A stretch of 64,000 bases of DNA, from NCBI GenBank assembly GCA_965366625.1, contig CBDUGP010000018.1, forward strand, positions 38,992 to 102,991, in the 5' to 3' direction. Source of the DNA: JAUIJL01 sp965366625. GTDB taxonomy: Bacteria; Acidobacteriota; Thermoanaerobaculia; Multivoradales; J023. The position numbers were made by a program, and so were the translations under genes. Positions 41,380-50,751 of this stretch are shown one piece after another. The notes beneath the pieces are model-generated. The model saw nothing but the letters and a program-made list of their open reading frames with translations, had not been told where the DNA came from and did not search any database. How positions within the stretch are numbered: position 1 is the first letter of the stretch; each line of letters starts with the position of its first letter.

Positions 41380-44300
41380 ATGCACCGACCAACATTTCTT
41401 CTCTCGCCGAGCCGGTCCCCATGGGCTTGGATATTCGTCCTATTTCTTCTTCATGGCTCAGCTTGCGCCGCGCAGACCGAGCCAGGGGAGCCCCAGATGC
41501 CCCAGATGGAAGCAGACGGCCGGCAACGTATCGATCAGCTGGTCAACATGCAGCAATTTGCTGAGGCCGCCCGAGAAACCGAGAAGATGCGCCTCCAGGC
41601 CAGGGAGTCCGGCGATGAGCAGCAGCTCACCAGGGCCTTAATCCAAGAGACCCAGCTGCGGACCGGTTTGCATGGTTATGAGACCGCGGTGCGATTTCTA
41701 CGGGACCAGAGTTGGCCGGAAGCGCCACGGCATCGATTGATCCTCGGGCTTTTTTATGGTCGCTCCCTCGCCCACTACTTGGGCGCCTACAACTGGCAGA
41801 TTCAGCAGCGGGAAAAGGTGGCGTCGGACGACGAGCTGGATCTCGAGCTATGGACTGCCGATCAGATTCGTGCCGAGGTCCACCGAGCCTACGCCGAAGT
41901 CTGGCACCATCGACAGAGCTGGGGTGGGGAGTCCATTGGCGACCTTTCGGAGTTTATCGAGCAAAACGACTACCCCCCCAGAATTCGCGGAACCCTGCGC
42001 GACGCCGTCACTTATTTGTGGGTCGAGCTGCTGGCGGACCGTCTCTTCTGGGGACCTCGCGATGCCAACGAAATTTATCGATTGGATCTCGAAGCTCTGC
42101 TTTCCACCGACGGCGCCGATTCCGCCGGCTCGATCGAACTCGACGACCCGGGCCACCATCCTCTGGTCAAGGTCCATGCACTGTTGACGGACTTAGAGCA
42201 ATGGCATCTCTCCCGTGACGAGCCTGAAGCGGCCTTCGAGGCCTACCTGACCCTGGTTCGGCAGCTCATGTCGAGCTTCGACCACGCCGACGAGCGTCTG
42301 CAGATTCGGCAACATCTTCAGAGCCGGCTCGACGCCTTGGGCAATAGGCTGCCCTGGTGGTCCATGGGCCAAAGCGTGTTGGCGGAGCTGGTGCGCTCGA
42401 TGGATTTGCCGACAGCGTTGGTCGAGGCCCGTCAGCTGGCGATTGCGGGAGCCGAAGCTCATCCGAAATCCTCCGGCGGTCAGCGCTGCCGGCAGACGAT
42501 CGAAGGCATCGAGCAAAAGTCTTTTCAGATCGCGGCCATGGCCGTAGATGGGGCCGATCGCCGATCCTTGGAAATCACCCACACCAACTTAGATCGGCTC
42601 TACTTTCGCGCCTATCGGTTCAGTTTGGAGGGGCGGGTCGAAGGGGCGACGGATCGGGGTTTGGCGCCCAACCACAAACAAGTTGAGGCGTTGGTCAAGG
42701 GGTCTAAACCCCTCGTGGAGTGGCAGGTAGACTTGCCCGAAACCTCGGACTATCGATCCCATCGCACCTTCGACGTGCCGCCCATGGAGCAGCTCGGGGC
42801 CTATGTGATCGTGGCCTCGGCCCGGTCGGACTTCAAACCCGAGAGCAACCGCTTGTTGGGAGTGTTTTTTCAGATCAGCGACATCGTGTTGCGGACCGGC
42901 GACGCCACCCCGGCGTCCAAGCAGGTCGTTGCCGGAAGAACCTGGTGGATCGAAACCCGCTCCGGCAGCACCGGAAAACCCTTGGCGGACGTGGAACTCG
43001 AGCTGTTTCGGGTCAATTGGCGCGACGGTCACGAGCGTGTGGGCACCCTGACCACCTCCGATCGCGGTTTCGCCCTGCTCGAACCCGACAGCTTCGAAAG
43101 CCTGAGCCCTAACGCAGGGAAACAACGAGGGAATCGCTACCAACAGCTCATCCTCTCCGCTCGGCGGGGTGAGGACCGGGTCTTCCACCCCCACATGCTC
43201 TATGCCTATCCCATGGAAGGCGAGCCCCAAGAGCAACGCCGCGCCCTGATCTTTACCGATCGCAGCGTGTATCGGCCGGGTCAGGAGATCCTGTGGAAGG
43301 TGGTCGCCTATGAGCAGAGCGCCGACGGTCGCCAATTCGAAACGCTGGCGGGGACTTCGCTTTCCGTCAGCTTGCAGGATGCCAATGGCGAGCAAGTTGA
43401 GATAGCCGAGGTGGACACCGGGGAAGTGGGCTCCGCCTCGGGCAGCTTCACCATTCCCGCGGGCCGATTGTTGGGGGATTGGAGCCTTCGCGCCCTCGGT
43501 TCTTCGGCCGGGGTCAAGGTGGAGGAATACAAACGACCGACGTTCAAAGTCGAACTCGACGATCCGGCGCATCCTGCCCGCTTGAATCGTGAAACCCTCT
43601 TGACCGGCCGAGCCGCCTACTATTTCGGCCTGCCCGTATCCGAAGGGGAAGTGCGTTGGCGAGTCACCCGGGAGCCGGTCTATTCCCCCTACTTCTTTTA
43701 CCGTGTGGCTCCGACGGTGGAGTCGAGGGTTGTCGCCGCCGGCGAGAGTCGATTGGATTCCAAAGGGCGATTTGAGGTGCGATTCACCCCTGAGGCCGAC
43801 GAACGGTTGTCCCAAGAACAGCGTCGAGCCGTTCATTACCGCTATCGCCTCGAAGCGGAGGTGACCGAAGGTGGGGGCGAGACCCGCAAGGCCGATAAAT
43901 CTCTGAAGATCGGATTCGTGGCGGTCGACGCCCGAATCGACACGGAAAAGGCCTTTTTTGTCCACGGCGAGCCGATCGTGCTCGAAGCGCGTCGGTCCCA
44001 TTTGGACGGCACGCCCTATCCCGGTCAGGGAAGTTGGAGCCTGGTTCGTCTCATCCAACCGGACGAGGTCCCAATGCCGGCGGACCTTCCCGCCGAGCCC
44101 GACCCGCTGGTGGCGAACGGCACCCAGGGCGACTCGTTGCGGCCTCGATGGCAAACCCATTACAGTGCCGAGCAAGTGTTGGCCCGGTGGCCGGCGGGAA
44201 ACGAGGTGGCATCCGGTCCGTTGGAACACGGTGCCGATGGCATGGCCGTTATTTCGCAGCCGGTGGAGGCCGGTGTTTATCGGTTGATCTATCGAACCCT

Positions 44301-47300
44301 CGATGCTTTTGGCGCCGAGGCGGAGCGCACCAAGGACCTCTTGGTGCTCGATGAGGGCGGTGAGCAGAGGATCGCTTTGCCCGCGATCTTGCTGGCCCAA
44401 CAGCGGAGTGTCGAAGTCGATGGGGTTGCCCGCTTCTTGGTGCACAGCGGTTTAAAAGGCCAGCACTTGGATCTTCGCTTTTATCGTCACGGCAAAGAGG
44501 TCGAGCGCCAAAGTTGGATCAGCGGGGGGCGGCCTCGGGTGGTCGAGGTGCCCATCGCCTCAGAGGATCGGGGAGGCCTTTCCGTCGATCTGGCCCTGGT
44601 GCGGGACCACCAATCGATCGTTGGGTCCGAGACGGTCGATGTGCCGTGGAGCAACCGAAAATTGCTCCTCGAGCTAGAGACCTTCCGAAATGTCCTGCGA
44701 CCCGGCGATCACGAGACCTGGCGGGTCAAGCTGAAGTCGGCTTCGGGCCATGCCCTGGCCGAGGATACGGCCGAGTTGCTGGCCTATATGTACGACAAGA
44801 GCTTGGAGCTGTTTAACGAGCATAGGCCGCCGAATCCACAGGGCCTATTGCCGGGCCTACCGGCGACGGTCCAGCTGAACGACAACCTTCAACAGGCGCC
44901 CACCGTTTGGCATCACGAAGACAATTGGTACCAACGTCGGGCCGTGGCGGGGCATCGTGGCGATAGCCTGAAATTTTATGATGGATACGCGATCGGCGGT
45001 CCTGGCGGGCGAGGCCACATGCGCTTCCGTCCTGAAGTCGCCATGATGGCCATGGACGCGGCTCCATCGGCTCCAAGAGCCATGGCAAGGCAGTCGAAAG
45101 CCGCGCCGGCGCCCAATCCCGCACCTGCAATGGCCGAGCAAGTGGTGAGCATGGAGGGCGAGCAATCCGCCGGATCCGGGGGCGCGGACGACAACGGGAA
45201 CGAAGGAGCCGGCCTGCCTGAGCTGCGAGAAAACTTCTCCGAAACCGCGTTCTGGCACCCTCACCTCTTGCTCGACGACGACGGTGGTGTTTCCTTTGAA
45301 CTCACCGCTCCCGATTCCGTGACCGAATGGGACCTTTGGATTCACGCCTTCAGCCGCAGTCTACGATTTGCTTCCCTGCGCGAAACCGTGAGGACCGTCA
45401 AGGATCTTCTGGTTCGTCCCTATCTGCCCCGTTTCTTCCGCGAAGGGGATCGGGCGGAGCTGCGGGTGGTGGTCAGCAACTCGGGCGATGAGCCGCTGGC
45501 CGGCAGCCTGGACTTTGAGATCGTGGATCCCGAAACCCAAGAAGATCTCTCCGCCCGCTTCGGCTTGAAACAGGATCAAGCGCGGGATGTGCAATTCAGC
45601 GTCGAGCCCGGGGCGAGCACCACCCTCAGCTTTCCGGTGGTCGCGCCCCAGGATCCGGGTTTGGTGGCCATCCGGGCGCGGGGCAAGGCGGCGGACCATA
45701 CCGACGGTGAGCTTCGCCCCCTGCCGGTTTTGCCCAGCCGCCTGTATTTGGCCCAGAGCCGCTTCGCCGCCCTCGACGGTCCCGGTGAGCGGGTCTTGAC
45801 CTTTGAGGATTTGGCTGCCGATGACGATCCGAGCCTCGACCACGAGTCGTTGGTGGTGACCCTCGATGCCCAGCTCTTCTATGCCGCCCTGTCGAGCTTG
45901 CCCTATTTGATCGACTACCCCTACGAATGCACCGAGCAAACCCTCAATCGATTCGTTTCCACCGGCATCCTCACCAGCCTCTTCGAGAGTTATCCAGCGG
46001 TGGGCAAGATGGCTGCCCAGCTGGCTGAAGATCGGGATACCCAGCTCGAACCCTGGCGAAACGACGACGCCAATCGCAAGATGTTGTTGGAGGAATCCCC
46101 TTGGTTGGCGGTATCCCGGGGAGGACAATCGGACTCCGACCATGAGCTGCTCAAGGTTCTGGATCCAAAGATTGCCGAAGAGCATCGAAGGCTGTCTTTG
46201 GCGAAGCTGGAGCAATTCCAGCTGCCGTCCGGTGCCTTTCCGTGGTGGTCCGGGGGGCCGCCGTCAGCATTCACCACCCTTTACGTGCTCGAAGGTCTGT
46301 CGCGGGCGATCGAATATCGGGTCGAGGTGCCCCAGGCCTTGGTGACCCAGGCTTGGAGCTGGCTGGCGGATTGGTGGCAGCGAACCCAGAAGTCCAAGCT
46401 CACGGAAGACGTTTTTTGTTGTCCTGAGTCGGCGACGTATCTGGCCTGGGTGCTGACCCGCTATCCCGATGCTTCGTGGACCGGCAACGTGTTCAGCGAA
46501 GACGATATCGATCTGATGATCAGGCATGCGTGGAAGCATTGGAAGCAGCAATCCCCGCGACTCAAAGGTTATTTGGCGTTGGTTCTGCTGAGCCGTGATC
46601 GCGCCGACGATGCCCGCTTGGTTTGGGATAGCGTCATGGATTCGGCCCGAACGGACGAGCGGCTGGGAACCTATTGGGCGCCGGAAGACCGTGCCTGGAT
46701 TTGGTACAACGACACCGTGGAAAGCCACGCCTTCGCCCTGCGGGTGTTGACCGAGCTGTCCCCCGACGATCCGCGCCGGGCAGGATTGGTGCAGTGGTTG
46801 ATGCTCGATAAAAAGCTGGGCCATTGGAAGTCCACTCGCGCCACAGCCGAGGCGGTTTACGCCTTGGTCAAATATCTCGAAGCGGAAGGCGCGTTGGGAG
46901 TTGAGGAAGACGCCACGGTGCGGCTGGGCCGAATCGAGAGACACTTCGAATTCAAACCCGATAGCTACACCGGAGCGGGCAACCAGGTGGTGGTGCCGGG
47001 CCCCGAGGTGAAAAAGGAAATGTCGAAAATCGTGGTTGAAAAAACCACGCCCGGCACCCTCTTCGCGTCGGCCACCTGGCATTTCGCCACCGATCGCCTG
47101 CCGGAACAAGGAGACGGCGATCTGCTGAGGGTCGAGCGTCGGTTTTTCCGTCGATCCTTGGTTGGCGAGCAGTGGACCCTAGAGCCCCTCGAAGAAGGCG
47201 CGCCACTGGAAGTGGGGGATCAGGTCGAGGTCAAACTGACCGTCAAAGCCCTTCACGCGGCGGAATTTGTTCACCTGCGGGATCCGCGGGGGGCTGGATT

Positions 47301-47562
47301 CGAGCCCGAGGACGTGACGTCCGATTATCGGTGGGAATTCGGGATTGGCCACTATCGGGAGATTCGTGACAGTGGCACGAATTTCTTCTTCGAGGCCCTG
47401 CCCGCGGGTGAGTTCAGCTTGAGCTATCGCCTGCGAGCTGCCACCGCCGGCACTTTCCGGGTCGGTCCGAGCACCCTACAATCCATGTATGCGCCGGAAT
47501 TCGTCGCCTATTCCGCGGGACACCGGCTCGAAATCGGTGGCGATGCTCAGATATTGGAGTAA
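41380..47562 (+). CDS. bacterial alpha-2-macroglobulin family protein
   Basis: 2,060 residues from the ATG at 41380; the longer reading from 41293 runs through the 13-bp repeat. Signal peptide about 1-32 (LHGSACAAQ). A long helical N-terminal region (about 35-430) is followed by macroglobulin beta domains including RSVYRPGQEILWK, a Met/Ala/Pro-rich stretch (about 1205-1260, AMMAMDAAPSAPRAMARQ) that fits a bait region, the A2M block WDLWIHAFSRS, and a thioester C1517-T-E-Q1520 in YPYECTEQ. The thioester-bearing helical domain follows. Such proteins trap proteases in the periplasm. No PBP1c gene, the common partner, is near. The gene overlaps the convergent vWA-FHA gene by 16 bases. Confidence 0.92.
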   Translation: MHRPTFLLSPSRSPWAWIFVLFLLHGSACAAQTEPGEPQMPQMEADGRQRIDQLVNMQQFAEAARETEKMRLQARESGDEQQLTRALIQETQLRTGLHGYETAVRFLRDQSWPEAPRHRLILGLFYGRSLAHYLGAYNWQIQQREKVASDDELDLELWTADQIRAEVHRAYAEVWHHRQSWGGESIGDLSEFIEQNDYPPRIRGTLRDAVTYLWVELLADRLFWGPRDANEIYRLDLEALLSTDGADSAGSIELDDPGHHPLVKVHALLTDLEQWHLSRDEPEAAFEAYLTLVRQLMSSFDHADERLQIRQHLQSRLDALGNRLPWWSMGQSVLAELVRSMDLPTALVEARQLAIAGAEAHPKSSGGQRCRQTIEGIEQKSFQIAAMAVDGADRRSLEITHTNLDRLYFRAYRFSLEGRVEGATDRGLAPNHKQVEALVKGSKPLVEWQVDLPETSDYRSHRTFDVPPMEQLGAYVIVASARSDFKPESNRLLGVFFQISDIVLRTGDATPASKQVVAGRTWWIETRSGSTGKPLADVELELFRVNWRDGHERVGTLTTSDRGFALLEPDSFESLSPNAGKQRGNRYQQLILSARRGEDRVFHPHMLYAYPMEGEPQEQRRALIFTDRSVYRPGQEILWKVVAYEQSADGRQFETLAGTSLSVSLQDANGEQVEIAEVDTGEVGSASGSFTIPAGRLLGDWSLRALGSSAGVKVEEYKRPTFKVELDDPAHPARLNRETLLTGRAAYYFGLPVSEGEVRWRVTREPVYSPYFFYRVAPTVESRVVAAGESRLDSKGRFEVRFTPEADERLSQEQRRAVHYRYRLEAEVTEGGGETRKADKSLKIGFVAVDARIDTEKAFFVHGEPIVLEARRSHLDGTPYPGQGSWSLVRLIQPDEVPMPADLPAEPDPLVANGTQGDSLRPRWQTHYSAEQVLARWPAGNEVASGPLEHGADGMAVISQPVEAGVYRLIYRTLDAFGAEAERTKDLLVLDEGGEQRIALPAILLAQQRSVEVDGVARFLVHSGLKGQHLDLRFYRHGKEVERQSWISGGRPRVVEVPIASEDRGGLSVDLALVRDHQSIVGSETVDVPWSNRKLLLELETFRNVLRPGDHETWRVKLKSASGHALAEDTAELLAYMYDKSLELFNEHRPPNPQGLLPGLPATVQLNDNLQQAPTVWHHEDNWYQRRAVAGHRGDSLKFYDGYAIGGPGGRGHMRFRPEVAMMAMDAAPSAPRAMARQSKAAPAPNPAPAMAEQVVSMEGEQSAGSGGADDNGNEGAGLPELRENFSETAFWHPHLLLDDDGGVSFELTAPDSVTEWDLWIHAFSRSLRFASLRETVRTVKDLLVRPYLPRFFREGDRAELRVVVSNSGDEPLAGSLDFEIVDPETQEDLSARFGLKQDQARDVQFSVEPGASTTLSFPVVAPQDPGLVAIRARGKAADHTDGELRPLPVLPSRLYLAQSRFAALDGPGERVLTFEDLAADDDPSLDHESLVVTLDAQLFYAALSSLPYLIDYPYECTEQTLNRFVSTGILTSLFESYPAVGKMAAQLAEDRDTQLEPWRNDDANRKMLLEESPWLAVSRGGQSDSDHELLKVLDPKIAEEHRRLSLAKLEQFQLPSGAFPWWSGGPPSAFTTLYVLEGLSRAIEYRVEVPQALVTQAWSWLADWWQRTQKSKLTEDVFCCPESATYLAWVLTRYPDASWTGNVFSEDDIDLMIRHAWKHWKQQSPRLKGYLALVLLSRDRADDARLVWDSVMDSARTDERLGTYWAPEDRAWIWYNDTVESHAFALRVLTELSPDDPRRAGLVQWLMLDKKLGHWKSTRATAEAVYALVKYLEAEGALGVEEDATVRLGRIERHFEFKPDSYTGAGNQVVVPGPEVKKEMSKIVVEKTTPGTLFASATWHFATDRLPEQGDGDLLRVERRFFRRSLVGEQWTLEPLEEGAPLEVGDQVEVKLTVKALHAAEFVHLRDPRGAGFEPEDVTSDYRWEFGIGHYREIRDSGTNFFFEALPAGEFSLSYRLRAATAGTFRVGPSTLQSMYAPEFVAYSAGHRLEIGGDAQILE

Positions 47563-48965
47563 TTCTGGTATTCGAACTCCACTTGACCTGCTCGGATCGT
47601 ATCCCCGTGACGCATGCGTTTGGCGCCCACCCGGCGACCGTTGACGTAGCTACCGTTGGTGGATTCCAGGTCGACGAAGTAGTAGGTGTCGTCCTTCGGC
47701 ACAATCTTGAAGTGCTGGGAGGAAAGGGCGGGATCGGGCACCGGCAGGGTGTTTTTTAGCCGATCCCGGCCGACGCCGAAGGCCTTCAGTCGGTCGAGCA
47801 TGAAGGTCCGCGGGCGCTCCCCCAACTTCTTCATCACCAAAACGCTGTGGTTGGAAAGGACTCGGGTGCGGTCCAGGCGCTCGTCCAGGGTCATGCGCTG
47901 AAAGACCGCGGTGTCCACGGTGACCTCCGGGGCTTCTTCCTCCACCGCAATCTCCGCCTGAGCCAGTTCGAGGCGAATCAGACCCGCTTCTGCCTCATCC
48001 GAGGCCTGGGCTTCGGCGGCTTCCATATCCGAGTCGTCCAAGTCTTCCGAGTTCGAAGGCCGTTTGCGTCGCGCCAAAGCCAGGAGCAGAACGAGCACCA
48101 ACCCCACCAATCCCCACACCGCCGGGCTTTGCCACCAAGGTGTGGCGCTGGTGGCGGCCTCGGCCGATCCCGACGCCGATCCCGAATCCGCGCTTTGGGG
48201 CTCGGCCGCTTTGGCGGGCTCTGCCTTGCCGCCATCACCGGCCGTTTGGCTCGGTGACGGAGCCGTCGAGCGGGTATTGGGTGATGTTCTTGCGGCTGCC
48301 TGGGCGACTTCTTTTTGAGCTGTTTTGACCCCCGAGACCACCTCGGAGGCGTCGACCTCAGCGACCGGACCCAGGTAGGCGCCATTGCTGATCATGGCCA
48401 GGCGCCGAAGCGCCTTTTCCTCAACACTCGTGCCACTGCCCAAAGAGAGGATTCGAACGTCCTGGGCCTCACAGCGCCGCGCGATGTCGTCCACCACCAC
48501 GGCCGAATTCTCGTCCCGGCCGTCGGTCACCAAGAGCAAGACCCCTCCGTCTTGCAGCTCCCGGGTGGCGACGAAGAGGGCGTCATTGAGAAGGGTGTAG
48601 TTGCCCTGCAGCTGCAATTCTTGGAGCTTGTCCGCCACTTCCCTCGGCGAAGCGCCGAGGCGAACCAACCATCGGGGCTGATCGTCGAAGGCGAGCAGCG
48701 CCGTGGGAGTGTCCTTGTCCAAGGCTTCCAGCGTCAGCCTCAGACGATCCACGGTTTCACCCAGGGCGGAAGCGCTCAACGAGCGGCTGGTATCCACGGC
48801 GATTACCACCGGGCTCGGCGGCCGGCGATCCGGCGATTCGCCGGCCGGTGCTCCGACGGCCGCCGTGGGCAGCAGGCACAGCAAGGCCAAGGATAGGAAA
48901 AGCAAGGTCGCGGAGCTTCGAGGGTAGACGAAGAGCTTTTTCAAACGGGGGAGAGTCGGCATCAT
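47547..48965 (-). CDS. vWA-FHA membrane protein
   Basis: 472 residues. Signal peptide (about 1-39), von Willebrand A domain (about 50-210) with a MIDAS-type DTSRS, TDGRDE and a Thr in between, a Gln/Ser/Ala-rich linker, one membrane helix (about 275-293), then a cytoplasmic acidic stretch and a C-terminal FHA domain (about 385-470) with AFGVGRDRLKNTLPV, LSSQHFKI and STNGSYVNGRRV. FHA domains bind phosphothreonine, so it may link a periplasmic vWA sensor to Ser/Thr kinases such as the one at 25.6 kb; that link is inference. Converges with the alpha-2-macroglobulin gene. Confidence 0.9.
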   Translation of the reverse strand: MMPTLPRLKKLFVYPRSSATLLFLSLALLCLLPTAAVGAPAGESPDRRPPSPVVIAVDTSRSLSASALGETVDRLRLTLEALDKDTPTALLAFDDQPRWLVRLGASPREVADKLQELQLQGNYTLLNDALFVATRELQDGGVLLLVTDGRDENSAVVVDDIARRCEAQDVRILSLGSGTSVEEKALRRLAMISNGAYLGPVAEVDASEVVSGVKTAQKEVAQAAARTSPNTRSTAPSPSQTAGDGGKAEPAKAAEPQSADSGSASGSAEAATSATPWWQSPAVWGLVGLVLVLLLALARRKRPSNSEDLDDSDMEAAEAQASDEAEAGLIRLELAQAEIAVEEEAPEVTVDTAVFQRMTLDERLDRTRVLSNHSVLVMKKLGERPRTFMLDRLKAFGVGRDRLKNTLPVPDPALSSQHFKIVPKDDTYYFVDLESTNGSYVNGRRVGAKRMRHGDTIRAGQVEFEYQNYSNI

Positions 48966-49004
48966 AAAAATGGTGGGCTGCCAGGGATGTTGCAGGCAGC
49001 CCGC
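48964..49004 (-). terminator. terminator of the DUF3187 gene
   Basis: GGGCTGCC (48975-48982) / GGCAGCCC (48995-49002) perfect 8-bp stem; the A5 at 48966-48970 becomes the U-tract on the minus strand. Confidence 0.82.
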
Positions 49005-49082
49005 CGTATCTTATCGCGACTCGAACCGGCACGTCGGCGGACAGGCTCGCCGGAGGGATCGTCCGTCCGCTGGTTGGGCTAT

Positions 49083-50273
49083 TCAGCTCCTGCCGCCGAT
49101 TCGAGTGATCGGCAGGCCGAATCCAAAATGCAGGCCGACATCCGGTGTGGAATCGAAATTGGAGACGTTTTCCGTGATTCCGAATTCGAACGCTCCGGTG
49201 CGTTGGAAGGCGTAGCGCAAGCCGATGGACAGCTGAAGCTTGGCTTCCTCGAGTTCCGAGTCGGTGTTCTGAAAAGGTGAAGGGCTCAATGAGCCTTGCA
49301 ACACAAACGACATGCGCCGTCCGAAAAGACGCTCATAAGAGCCGCTCACCTTTTGCACGTCTTCTAGTCCGAAGTCCGGAATGTCGCCCGACGTGCCGAG
49401 GCGGACGTAACTCGCCGCCAAATAAAGGGCCCGTTTTTCCCATTGTTTGTGAAACGAAATCTGAACCCCATAGTCGTTGGAGCCGCTGGAAAGAAAGTCG
49501 TCCGTGTCGGCCACCGCGATTTTGACGGCACCTTCCACCACGATGGTCGACTTGCCGCGCCGGAAGGCCTTGGACAACGCGAGCACGGGATCGGCGAACC
49601 CTTTATTGGAGCCCGGGTCTGGTATTTCGAGCACCTCGTCACCGATTTTGATCAGCGCCTGGCTAATATCTTGAGGTGCGAACGGGCGTCCGGCGTCGGA
49701 GAAACCAAAGGTTTCGTGAAAACTCTCAATGCCGGAGTCGAGCAGGCCGCCGGAGTAATAGATAAACGGCAGCTTGAGATAGGCGTTCCAGTCCCGGGAA
49801 AAAGAATAGTGAAGGGTTAGATTTGCGTAACCCGCCGCGCCGTCGAAATAAAAGGCGTCACCATCCATGGCGCGAATCGCGGCAAAATCCTCATCGGAAA
49901 GACGCTGCCGCTCCGTGCCTCGGTTTTCCAAATACTCGCGCACATTGCTGCTCATGATGAAGGTGTTGGCGTGGGAGTGGTGAAATTCGAAGAAGAGCAC
50001 CCCAGCGCTGCCCTCGACCGCGTGAGAAGGCACAAAGTCCAGGAACGGTAGGGTTAAGGGCATGAGGTCCCTGACCCGAAGCGGGCCGTAAAATTTCACG
50101 TCGCGCTCGGTGGTAGGCGGCCGTTCAGTAGAGCCTGCCTGGTTGGTGCCGGTTGAATTTTCGGCCAAGAGAACGCCGGCCGGCAATACGCTCAGAAGGA
50201 AGCATAGCGCTGATGCAAGAACGATCGGTCCAAAAATATTCTTGCGAGGATCCAGCTTTTGGGAATCTTTCAT
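49083..50273 (-). CDS. DUF3187 outer-membrane beta-barrel protein
   Basis: 396 residues from the ATG at 50273 (AGGA 10 bases upstream); a GTG at 50300 would add nine residues. Signal peptide to about 37 (GVLLAENS), then a DUF3187 pattern: GPLRVRDLMPLTLPFLDFVP, alternating amphipathic strands (LTLHYSFSRDWNAYLKLPFIYY) and a C-terminal strand HFGFGLPITRI. The family is a predicted outer-membrane barrel of unknown function. Its own terminator lies just downstream; monocistronic. Confidence 0.85.
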   Translation of the reverse strand: MKDSQKLDPRKNIFGPIVLASALCFLLSVLPAGVLLAENSTGTNQAGSTERPPTTERDVKFYGPLRVRDLMPLTLPFLDFVPSHAVEGSAGVLFFEFHHSHANTFIMSSNVREYLENRGTERQRLSDEDFAAIRAMDGDAFYFDGAAGYANLTLHYSFSRDWNAYLKLPFIYYSGGLLDSGIESFHETFGFSDAGRPFAPQDISQALIKIGDEVLEIPDPGSNKGFADPVLALSKAFRRGKSTIVVEGAVKIAVADTDDFLSSGSNDYGVQISFHKQWEKRALYLAASYVRLGTSGDIPDFGLEDVQKVSGSYERLFGRRMSFVLQGSLSPSPFQNTDSELEEAKLQLSIGLRYAFQRTGAFEFGITENVSNFDSTPDVGLHFGFGLPITRIGGRS

Positions 50274-50396
50274 TGGGGCAGTCCTAAAAGTCCGTGGCAC
50301 AAGCTTCTGACAACCTTTTTGTCAACTCGTGTGGGTTATACGATGAAAGCCTGGGGAGGGTTCGCTCCCAATCGAGATCTGGGCATTTTTCTTGAA

Positions 50397-50460
50397 CCAC
50401 TCGCTTTCTCTTGATCCACCCGTTTCTCTTAAACCACCCGTTTCTCTTGAAACCCGTTCG
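50397..50460. repeat. 18/19-bp tandem repeat
   Basis: Units CCACTCGCTTTCTCTTGAT (50397), CCACCCGTTTCTCTTAAA (50416), CCACCCGTTTCTCTTGAA (50434), then ACCCGTTCG. Located in the gap between the DUF3187 gene and the small ORF; it is the only obvious structure in 50301-50560. Confidence 0.9.
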
Positions 50461-50577
50461 AAATTCGGGGGGTCCGCGGCGGACCGAAATTGAGGTCGTG
50501 AAGGGAATTAGTTGGATTCCCGTAATGCGAGGCGAAAGATGGGCCAGAGATACTGTATTTGTTAGGAGAAAGCCGTG

Positions 50578-50742
50578 ATGCAAGAGCCAACTAAAATCCC
50601 CCAAGCGGAGATTTCCATGGACATCGTTTACCGATTCCAAGTCGAGGATGCCGAAAGCGGCCTTCGCTACTTCGTCGTAGTCGGCGAGGACGGCATGGCC
50701 TACCGTGAAGTGGTCGAAGAGGTCCTGCGCAAGGCCGGCTGA
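50578..50742 (+). CDS. 54-residue small protein
   Basis: ATG at 50578 with AGGAG eight bases upstream and a TGA at 50740. The product begins MQEPTKIPQAEISMDIVYRF and continues with an alternating strand FQVEDAESGLRYFVVVGEDG and a helix AYREVVEEVLRKAG, so a compact beta-beta-alpha fold is plausible. Acidic, no signal or membrane segment. No homologue is recognised. The ribosome site and amphipathic pattern support a real gene despite the length. It lies between the DUF3187 gene and the M48 gene, both on the other strand. Confidence 0.6.
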   Translation: MQEPTKIPQAEISMDIVYRFQVEDAESGLRYFVVVGEDGMAYREVVEEVLRKAG

Positions 50743-50751
50743 GCGCTTAGC

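Noticed and set aside
42589..44445. 618-codon minus-strand open frame
   Set aside because: Lies entirely antisense to the alpha-2-macroglobulin gene; long antisense frames are expected at this GC content and it has no recognisable domain.
50284..50640. 118-codon minus-strand frame with repeated KRNGW segments
   Set aside because: The pattern comes from the 18-bp DNA repeat at 50397-50460; it has no ribosome site and overlaps the better-supported 54-residue plus-strand gene.
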